NCBI RefSeq assembly: GCF_008122505.1
Contig: NZ_VSSB01000001.1
Coordinates: forward strand, 2,154,891 to 2,218,890
Direction of reading: 5' to 3'
Length of the DNA stretch: 64,000 nucleotides
DNA from: Agromyces mariniharenae
GTDB lineage: Bacteria > Actinomycetota > Actinomycetes > Actinomycetales > Microbacteriaceae
Made by a program: the position numbers and the translations under genes. The notes beneath the pieces were generated by a model. It did not search any database, was not told the origin of the DNA, and saw only the letters and a program-made list of their open reading frames with translations. The first letter of the stretch is position 1. The number at the start of each line of letters is the position of its first letter. Of the stretch, positions 50,281-58,000 are shown piece by piece.

Positions 50281-51951
50281 ATGACGTCGCTCGCAACCGA
50301 CCTCGCCCGCCTCGGCGTGGAGTTCTGGGAGTGGCGCGATGCCACGTCGTTCCGCACGTCCGACGACATCCCGCGCGTGGAGCGGCCCGACGGCTGGCTG
50401 CCGCGCTTCGACCGGGCGGCGATCGACGGGTTCCGCCTCGAGCTCGAGGGCTTCGCCGCGCGCTGGCGGGCGATCGACGACGAGGGCGTCGGCGCGCTGC
50501 CGATCCCCGACCAGGTCGACCACCGACTCCTCGGCGCGGCGCTCGCGCGCGTGCACTGGGAGCTCGACGTGCTGCGCAACCACGAGCGCGACGCCGTGTT
50601 CCTCACGTCGCAGGTGCTCGGACCGTGGTTCGACCTGCTGCTCCCGCCCCCGCCGTTCGACGCCCGACGGCGGTCCGACCTCGTGCGCGTGCTCGAGGCG
50701 GTCCCGGCCGGCGTCGACCAGGCGATCGCGAACCTCGAACGCGCCGGCGTCGCGACGCTCGCCCGCGTCGCGGCGGCCGAGCTCGACGACATCGGCGCGC
50801 GGCTCGCCCGGTCGGTCGACGCGGTGCGCCCGCTGACGGACGCCGCGACCGCCGCCGCGCTCGCCGCAGCCCGGCCCGCCGCAAGCGACGCGCTCGAGCG
50901 CTACCGGGAGTGGCTCGCGGCATCCGCCGGCCGGCTCGGACCCGACGTGGTCGTCGGACGCGACGCGTTCACGTGGTACCTGCGGCACGTGGCGCTCGTG
51001 ACCGCCGAGCCCGAGGAGCTCGTGCGTGCGGCCATGCAGGACTACCGGCGCAGCGTCGTCGCGGAGCTCGTGACGCGCACCCGCTTCAGCGGTCTGCCCG
51101 AGCCCGAGCTCGCGGCATCCGCCGAGGCCGAGTCGGCCGACCAGGCCGAGCTCGAACGGGAGGTGCGCGCGTTCACCGAGGCGGCGGGCCTGCTCAGCCA
51201 GCCCGACTCGCTGCGGCGATACCGGTACGCGCCGACGCCCGACTACCTCGAGCCGCTCGCGTTCCTCGGGGTGAACGACGATCTCACGAGCATCCGCCGG
51301 GTCGACGACGATGCGACCTCCTACGTGCCCGAGCCGTCGCCCGACCTGCCGTACTTCGCCGCCGCGAACGCGCGCGATCCGCGGCTCGGCATCATCCACG
51401 AGGGCGCGCACAGCCAGCAGCTCGCGCTGTCGTGGGCGCAGCCGAACCCGATGCGCCGGCACTTCATCGACTCGGTCGCCAACGAGGGCATCGCGCACTA
51501 CAACGAGGAGCTGATGCTCACCGCCGGGCTCTTCGCCGACGCGCCGCACTCGCAGGCGATCGTGCAGAACTTCATCCGGTTGCGGGCGCTGCGCGTCGTC
51601 GTCGACGTGAACCTCGCGACCGGCGCGTTCAGCCTGCCCGATGCCGTCGACTTCTTCGTGCGCGAGGTGCCCATGGACGTCGGCACCGCCACCGAGGAGA
51701 CCTCGTACTACGTCGCGACGCCCGGGCTCGCGATGGCGTACCACGTGGGCAAGCAGGAGGTGCTGCGACTCGTGACGGATGCCGCGGTCGCGGCCGCCGC
51801 CGACGGGCGCGAGCTCTCCGCGCGCGACGTGCACGACTTCGTATGGCGCAACGGCAACGTGCCGCTCTCGCTGCAGCGGTGGGAGCTGCTCGGCGACCGC
51901 AGCGACGTCGACCTCCTCGACGCAGCCGGTCGCTGGGACGCGGTGCTCTAA
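50281..51951 (+). CDS. DUF885 family metallopeptidase-like protein
   Basis: 556 residues, predicted mostly helical. The zinc site is H373-EGA-H377 in IIHEGAHSQQ, with a third ligand in ANEGIAHYNEE (E402 or E408). The region upstream (YRYAPTPDYLEPLAFLGVNDDL) and PGLAMAYHVGKQEVLRL downstream fit the DUF885 family, predicted zinc peptidases related to M32 carboxypeptidases. There is no signal peptide, so it is cytoplasmic. Its stop overlaps the stop of the convergent SDR gene by 4 bases. Confidence 0.88.
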   Translation: MTSLATDLARLGVEFWEWRDATSFRTSDDIPRVERPDGWLPRFDRAAIDGFRLELEGFAARWRAIDDEGVGALPIPDQVDHRLLGAALARVHWELDVLRNHERDAVFLTSQVLGPWFDLLLPPPPFDARRRSDLVRVLEAVPAGVDQAIANLERAGVATLARVAAAELDDIGARLARSVDAVRPLTDAATAAALAAARPAASDALERYREWLAASAGRLGPDVVVGRDAFTWYLRHVALVTAEPEELVRAAMQDYRRSVVAELVTRTRFSGLPEPELAASAEAESADQAELEREVRAFTEAAGLLSQPDSLRRYRYAPTPDYLEPLAFLGVNDDLTSIRRVDDDATSYVPEPSPDLPYFAAANARDPRLGIIHEGAHSQQLALSWAQPNPMRRHFIDSVANEGIAHYNEELMLTAGLFADAPHSQAIVQNFIRLRALRVVVDVNLATGAFSLPDAVDFFVREVPMDVGTATEETSYYVATPGLAMAYHVGKQEVLRLVTDAAVAAAADGRELSARDVHDFVWRNGNVPLSLQRWELLGDRSDVDLLDAAGRWDAVL

Positions 51952-52979
51952 CCCCGCACCAGCCCCAGCCGCAGCAGGCTCTCGGCTGAGGCGAGGATCG
52001 CCTCCTCGTTCGATCGCGGGTGCCAGCCGAGCATGCGCTCGGCCTTCGCGTGCGACGCGTACGGCCGGCGCCCGAGCTGCGGCAGGACCGCGCGCACGTC
52101 GGGGTCGAAGCGCGCGGCGATGCGTACGACCCAACTCGGGACCGCGCGCGTCGGCACGTGCCGTGCCGCGTCGCCGAGGCGCTCGCGCAGCATCGCGGCG
52201 ACCTCGGTGAACGGCATCGGGTCGCCCGCGACCGCGAGGAACCGCTCGCCGGCGGCATCGGGGTGCGTCATGGCGGCGAGGTGCAGCGCGGCGACGTCGC
52301 GCACGTCGACGGCGTTCGTCGCGGCATCCGGGATGCCGCGCACCTCGCCGTTGAGGAACGTGCGCAGCAGGTGCAGCGACGACGAGAGATCACGGCCGAG
52401 CGTCGGACCGAACACCGCGACCGGGTTGACCACGGCGAGCTCGAGGTCGGGCGCCTCGCGGTCGATGAAGTCCCACGCGGCGCGCTCGGCGACGGCCTTC
52501 GACCGCACGTACGGCGTGAGGCGCTCGTCGGCCGGGTCGGTCCAGTCGTCCTCGGCGTAGGGTCGGCCGGGATGCGGCGCGCCGTAGCCGACCGCGGCGA
52601 ACGACGACGTGAGCACGACGCGTCGGACCCGAGCATCCCGAGCCGCGCGCACGGCGCGGACCGTCCCGTCGCGGGCCGGCACGATGAGCTCGTCGGGATC
52701 CTGCGGCTGGGTCGCCGGGAACGGCGAGGCGACGTGGAGCAGGTACGTCGCCCCCGTCGCGGCGTCGAGCCAGCCGTCGTCGTGCAACAGGTCGAGCTCG
52801 GCGAACTCGACGCCCGCGGCATCCGCGCCGCCCTCGGCCACCATGGCGCGCACCTCGTCGGCCCGCGCGAGCGACCGCAGGCTGGTGCGGACTCGGTACC
52901 CGGCCTCGAGGAGCTGCACGATGCAATGCACGCCGATGAAGCCGGAGCCGCCGGTCACGAGCACGAGTTCGCCGCTCAC
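51948..52979 (-). CDS. NAD-dependent epimerase/dihydroflavonol reductase-like SDR
   Basis: 343 residues of the extended SDR type. GGSGFIG (10-16) binds NAD(P), LLHVASPFPATQPQDPDELI holds the substrate loop, VLTSSFAAVGYG carries the catalytic Ser, and YVRSKAVAERAAWDF the Tyr-x3-Lys pair. It resembles dihydroflavonol-4-reductase and aldehyde reductases acting on small carbonyls. The start is 52979; a divergent NAD(P)-binding gene begins 113 bases away. Confidence 0.92.
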   Translation of the reverse strand: MSGELVLVTGGSGFIGVHCIVQLLEAGYRVRTSLRSLARADEVRAMVAEGGADAAGVEFAELDLLHDDGWLDAATGATYLLHVASPFPATQPQDPDELIVPARDGTVRAVRAARDARVRRVVLTSSFAAVGYGAPHPGRPYAEDDWTDPADERLTPYVRSKAVAERAAWDFIDREAPDLELAVVNPVAVFGPTLGRDLSSSLHLLRTFLNGEVRGIPDAATNAVDVRDVAALHLAAMTHPDAAGERFLAVAGDPMPFTEVAAMLRERLGDAARHVPTRAVPSWVVRIAARFDPDVRAVLPQLGRRPYASHAKAERMLGWHPRSNEEAILASAESLLRLGLVRG

Positions 52980-53091
52980 GGAGCCATCCTGCTCCGTTCA
53001 CGGAGGCGCGGCATCCGTGTCACAGATCGGCGGGCCGCGCGGTCGGAGCTTCTGGAACGGGGTGGCGGATGCCCCGACGGAAGGGAACATC

Positions 53092-53859
53092 GTGAAGATC
53101 GTCATCATCGGCGGAACCGGGCTCATCGGGTCCAAGGTCGCGCAGCGGCTCACCGCGCAGGGGCACGAGGTCGTGGCGGCCTCGCCGAACACCGGGGTGA
53201 ACACGCTCACGGGCGAGGGCGTCGCCGAGGCGCTCGACGGAGCGCAGGTGGTGATCGACGTGTCGAACTCGCCGTCGTTCGCGGCCGACGAGGTGCTCGC
53301 GTTCTTCGAGACGTCGACCCGCAACCTGCTTGCGGCCGAGCAGGCGGCCGGCGTCGGACACCACGTCGCGCTGTCGATCGTCGGCTCCGACGGCCTTCCC
53401 GACAGCGGGTACATGCGGGCGAAGGTCGCGCAGGAGCGGCTCATCCGCGACGGCGGCGTGCCGTACTCGATCGTGCACGCCACGCAGTTCATGGAGTTCG
53501 GGAAGGCGATCGCCGACGGCGCGACCGATGGCGAGACGGTTCGCATCGCGCCCGTGCGGTTCCGGCCGATCGCGTCCGACGACGTCGCCGACGCCGTGGC
53601 CGCGGTCGCGACGGGCGAGCCCGTGAACGGCGACGTCGAGATCGCCGGGCCCGAGGAGTTCCGCTTCGACGAGTTCATCGCCGACGCGCTGGCGGCCCGC
53701 GGCGACGAGCGCACCGTGGTCGCCGATCCCGAGGCGGAGTACTTCGGCACGAGGCTCGACGACGGCTCGCTGGTGCCGGCGGATGCCGCGACCGCACGCC
53801 TCGGCGCGACGACGTTCGCGCAGTGGAAGGCGGCGCAGGCCGCGGCGCCGGCGCGCTGA
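53092..53859 (+). CDS. NAD(P)H-binding SDR family oxidoreductase
   Basis: 255 residues from a GTG at 53092 behind GAAGGGAAC. IVIIGGTGLIGSKVAQRLTAQGHEVVAASP (2-32) is the dinucleotide site, VVIDVSNSPSFAADEVLAFFETSTRNLLAAEQAAGVGHHVALSIVGSDGLPDSGYMRAKVAQE the core. This layout is common among atypical SDRs annotated as NAD(P)H-binding or LysR-linked oxidoreductases. Residues 145-180 keep the PYSIVHATQFMEF segment. The substrate is unknown. Confidence 0.9.
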   Translation: MKIVIIGGTGLIGSKVAQRLTAQGHEVVAASPNTGVNTLTGEGVAEALDGAQVVIDVSNSPSFAADEVLAFFETSTRNLLAAEQAAGVGHHVALSIVGSDGLPDSGYMRAKVAQERLIRDGGVPYSIVHATQFMEFGKAIADGATDGETVRIAPVRFRPIASDDVADAVAAVATGEPVNGDVEIAGPEEFRFDEFIADALAARGDERTVVADPEAEYFGTRLDDGSLVPADAATARLGATTFAQWKAAQAAAPAR

Positions 53860-53927
53860 CGCTGTCGGGTCGGGTCGGGTCGGGTCGGTCGACGCAGACG
53901 CACGGATGCCGCGGCTAGACTCCGCGC

Positions 53928-54425
53928 ATGCCTGACCAGGCCGATCCGACCCTCGTGACCGACGCAGACCTCGCGTGGCTGCGCCGGTGCACCGCCCTCG
54001 CGGGCGAGGCGCGCAACCGCACCGACCATCCGTTCGGCTCGATCGTGGTCGCGGCCGACGGCCGCGTGGTCGAGGCGATGAACACCGTCGTGACGACGGG
54101 CGATCCGACCGGCCACGCCGAGACGAACGCCGTGCGTGCGGCGTCGCAGGCGCTCACGTCAGAGGAGCTCGCGACCGCGACGCTCTACACGAGCACCGAG
54201 CCGTGCGCGATGTGCTCGGGCGCGATCTACTGGAGCGGCATCGCGCGTGTGGTCTACGCGCTCTCGGAGTCGGGGCTGCGCGAGCTCGTGGCCGCCCAGG
54301 AGGGCGTGCCGACCATGGAGCTGCCGTGCCGGGAGGTCTTCGCCCGCGGCGGCCGTCGCGTCGTGGTGGCCGGGCCGGCCGAGCTGCCCGAGGCGAGGAG
54401 CGTGCACGAGGGCTTCTGGGTCTGA
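53928..54425 (+). CDS. Nucleoside/nucleobase deaminase
   Basis: 165 residues of the cytidine/deoxycytidylate deaminase superfamily. The zinc site is H63-A-E65 in TGHAETNAVR and PC93-AM-C96 in STEPCAMCSGAIYWSGI, complete for catalysis. DHPFGSIVVAADGRVVEAMNTV and the ending EARSVHEGFWV match guanine-deaminase/TadA-like small deaminases. It likely deaminates a free base such as guanine or cytosine. It is followed by a small membrane protein on the same strand. Confidence 0.92.
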   Translation: MPDQADPTLVTDADLAWLRRCTALAGEARNRTDHPFGSIVVAADGRVVEAMNTVVTTGDPTGHAETNAVRAASQALTSEELATATLYTSTEPCAMCSGAIYWSGIARVVYALSESGLRELVAAQEGVPTMELPCREVFARGGRRVVVAGPAELPEARSVHEGFWV

Positions 54426-54462
54426 CCGGCGCCCCCGGCATCCGATCGCCTACGCTCGGATC

Positions 54463-54807
54463 GTGGTCGATTCCCGAGACGATGTCGCGTTCGTCGCGCC
54501 CGTCGCGGCCGCGTCCGGGCGGGGTCGGATCGCCCGCGTGGTGTTCGTCGCGGCCTACCTCGTGAGCTATCCCGTCGGCGCCGCGGTGTTCGCGTCGACG
54601 GGTGCCCTCGACCCGGTCATCGCGACGTGGGGGAACCTCGCGATCGTCGCGGTGTTCGCGGTGGTGGGCAGCTGGGTGTTCCGCGACACGTGGGCGCGCA
54701 GCCTCCGGCTCACGCGCGAGCGACCATGGGCGAGCGTCGGATTCGCCGTCTCGGTCCATGCGCTGCGCAACCTCGCGAGCGTGGTGCTGCTGCTCGCGAT
54801 CGCCTGA
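54463..54807 (+). CDS. Small membrane protein
   Basis: 114 residues from a GTG at 54463. Three hydrophobic segments (VVFVAAYLVSYPVGAAVFAS, VIATWGNLAIVAVFAVVGSWVF and VGFAVSVHALRNLASVVLLLAIA) separated by short charged loops. No known family is recognised. It lies 37 bases after the deaminase stop and may share its transcript. Confidence 0.6.
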   Translation: MVDSRDDVAFVAPVAAASGRGRIARVVFVAAYLVSYPVGAAVFASTGALDPVIATWGNLAIVAVFAVVGSWVFRDTWARSLRLTRERPWASVGFAVSVHALRNLASVVLLLAIA

Positions 54808-54882
54808 GTCGTGCTCAGCGGCGCGACGCATCGCCCGCGGGCGGGTGCGGCCGTTCCGCCGCGATGAGGGAAAGCGTCATCA

Positions 54883-54915
54883 CGAAATCCTTTCGCGGAA
54901 CGCTCCCAGCGTTCC
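54883..54915. promoter_or_regulatory. Two adjacent inverted repeats upstream of the glycoside hydrolase
   Basis: CGAAA-tcc-TTTCG (54883-54895) is directly followed by GGAACGCT-ccc-AGCGTTCC (54897-54915, perfect 8-bp arms). CGAAA...TTTCG recurs ahead of the sugar-binding protein gene (62410-62425), so the first may be a LacI-family operator. The second could be an operator or a terminator of the preceding gene. Confidence 0.45.
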
Positions 54916-54967
54916 GACGGCCTACGACCGGGAGGTTTTCGACGAATCCCGAAATCACCGAAAAGGG

Positions 54968-54997
54968 TTGCGGCCCGGTTGCGGCCACGGCTACGGT
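54968..54997 (+). promoter_or_regulatory. Possible promoter of the glycoside hydrolase gene
   Basis: TTGCGG (54968-54973), 18 bases, TACGGT (54992-54997). It lies about 45 bases ahead of the start codon and just downstream of the inverted repeats. The -10 is weak. Confidence 0.35.
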
Positions 54998-55040
54998 GCC
55001 TTCCAGCGTCGCCCGCGCCAGCCGTCGCGGGCAGAGAGGG

Positions 55041-58000
55041 ATGGACAACGTGGTCTGGGGATCCAAGCAACGAGGGCGAGCCGCGCGCGCCGCCCTGGCG
55101 GCCACTGCCGCCGCGGCGGTGATCGGCAGCGGCCTGCTGGCGACACCGGCGCTCGCCGACAACGCCGACATCGGGTATCCGAGCTTCACCGGCAGCGCAC
55201 AGCCCGTGCCGTCGACCGGCGTCGAGTACGCGCCGGGCGGACAGCTGCAGGCGATCTTCGACGCCGACGTGGCGTCGGGGGCGGGCGCGTCGCCCGCACA
55301 GGACTTCTGGTTCGACGAGATGCTCGCCCGCACCGGCACCGCGGGCAGCTTCGACGACAACAACCAGTGGCTGTTCAGCCGCGGCCGCGCCGCATTCATG
55401 AAGACCCACACGCCCGGGACCCTCGGGTTCGGCGGCCAGCTCGCCTACTGGGAGGCCATCGACGGCCGCGGCGGCTACACGGTGACCGCGCGAATCGGCG
55501 GCGCCGACGTCTCGCTCACCGAGGACACCGCCCAGCGCAAGCAGACCCCGAGCTACTGGCGCAGCGTGCACCGCAATGCCGCGGCCGGCCTCGAGGTCGT
55601 GCAGACGAAGTTCATCACCAACGCGAACGTGCTCGTGACGAACCTCGAGCTGCGCTCGACCGGCCCCGCGCTCGACGTGACCCTTCGCGCCGTCTCGCCG
55701 TTCGCCGTCGGCGCCGAGGGCGCCGAGCTCACCGGCACGGTCGACGCGCTGAACGACCTGACGGTCCTCCACCCGCGCTTCTCGGGCGACGGCTTCGCGC
55801 CGGTCGACGGCGGGCTCGAGGCATCCGTCGCCGTGCCCGCCGGCGGCTCGGCCAGCACGAAGGTGCAGCTCGGCCTCGTGACCGACGAGATCGCGGACTC
55901 GCGCGCCGAGTACGACGCCGTGAGGCAGGCCGCACCCAGCGCCGCGTACACGTCGCACGTGACGGCGTACAACCGCTGGTGGGCCGAGAACGTGCCCTAC
56001 CTCGACACGCCCGAGGACAACATCGACAAGACGCTGTTCTACCGCTGGTGGCTGATGCGCTACAACTTCCTCGACGCCGACATCCCCGGCAACACCTACC
56101 AGTTCCCCACCTCCATGGAGGGCGTGCTCGGGTACAACAACGCCATCGTGCTCACGACGGGCATGTTCATCGACGACCTGAAGTACTTCCGCGACCCGAT
56201 CTACTCGTACGGGCCGTGGGTGTCGGCCGGTGAGACCTCGAAGAGCTACAAGTTCACCGACAACCCCGGCGACCCCGCGAACTGGTCGAACAGCTACACC
56301 CAGTACATCTCCGAGGCGGCGTGGCGCTCGTACCAGCTGCACGGCGGGCCGACGGCGATCGCCGAGAACCTCGCGACGTACGCCGAGGACGACGTGAAGG
56401 GGCTCGTCGACGCCTACGACTTCAACGACAACGGCCTCATCGAGTACAGCTGGGGCGCGATGACGGGCAACGACGCCGACGCGGTGTCGTTCGACTGGAA
56501 GCCCGGCAACATGGACCGGGCCGAGAACGCGTACCTCTACTCGAACGCGAAGGCGTCCGCCGACGCGTACCGGCTCGCGGGCGACACGGCCAAGGCCGAC
56601 GAGATGGACGCCTTCGCGGCGAACATCAAGTCGCAGGTCATGGACCTGCTCTGGAACCCCGACACCAAGCTCATCGAGCACCTGCACTCCTCGGGCGAGC
56701 ACGTGCCGTGGAAGGAGATCAACAACTACTACCCGTTCTCGGTCGGCCTCGTGCCGAAGCCCGGCGACCCCGACTACGACGACGACTACGTGCAGGCGCT
56801 GCGCTTGTACGCGGACGACGCCGAGTACCCGATCTTCCCCTTCTACACCGCCAACCAGGCCGACAAGGCCGAGGCGGCCGCGCAGGGCGACCCCGGCAGC
56901 AACAACTTCTCGGTCATCAACTCGACCGTGACGTTCCGCATGCTGTCGCGCGTGCTGCGCGAGTACCCGACCGACGCGATCGACGCGGAGTGGTACAAGA
57001 AGCTCCTCTACTGGAACGCCTGGGCGCACTACCAGAACGGCGGCGACAACCGCCTGCCCGACCAGAACGAGTTCTGGGCCGACGGGTCGGCCGACCCGCA
57101 GCGCATCGGCTACCGGTCGTGGATCCACCACACGATCCTCGGCGCGACGAACTTCACGATGATCGAGGACGCGATGGGCCTGCGCCCGCGCACCGACGCG
57201 AAGATCGAGCTCGACCCGATCGACATCGGCTGGGACCACTTCACGGCGAACAACATCCGCTACCGCGACCGCGACCTCACGGTCACGTGGGACGCCGCCG
57301 ACGGCACCGACCACTACGGGGCATCCGTGCCCGACGGGTACTCGGTGTTCCTCGACGGCGAGCTCGCGTTCACGGTCGACCGCCTCGCCCGCGTGGTCTA
57401 CGACCCCGCGACCGGCGCGGTCGAGGTCGACGGCGACGCCCAGGTGACCACCGCGGTCGCCTCCGCCGTGCAGGCGCCCGAGGACGTGCGGTTCGACGAC
57501 GACGCCCGCGTCGTCGACCTGTTCGCGAAGGCGGGCGCCGACCTGCGCACCGCCGCCGTGGGCACGGCGAACCTGGCCGAGGGCGGCCAGGCCACCGCGA
57601 CGTTCTCGGCCTCGGGTCGAGGACCCGACGGGGCCGTCGACGGCACGACCATCAACGAGCCGTTCTGGGGCACTGCGGGCTCGCCGAACGCCACGGACTC
57701 GCTGACGGTCGAGCTCGGAAGCGAGCAGGCGTTCGACGACGTGCGCGTGTACTTCTACGACAGCTCGTCGAGCGCGACCGTCGCGGGCTACCGCGAGCCG
57801 GCGCTCTACGCGCTCGAGGTTCGCCGCGGCGGCGAGTGGACGCCCATCGCGCAGCAGGCCCGGACTCCCGCGCACCCGCGGGCGAACCTCAACCACGTGC
57901 AGTTCCCCGAGGTGACCGGCGACGCGGTGCGGGTGACCGTCACCCACGCCGGCGGTGCGAAGACCGGCATCAAGGAGGTCCAGGTGTCGAGCACCGGGAT

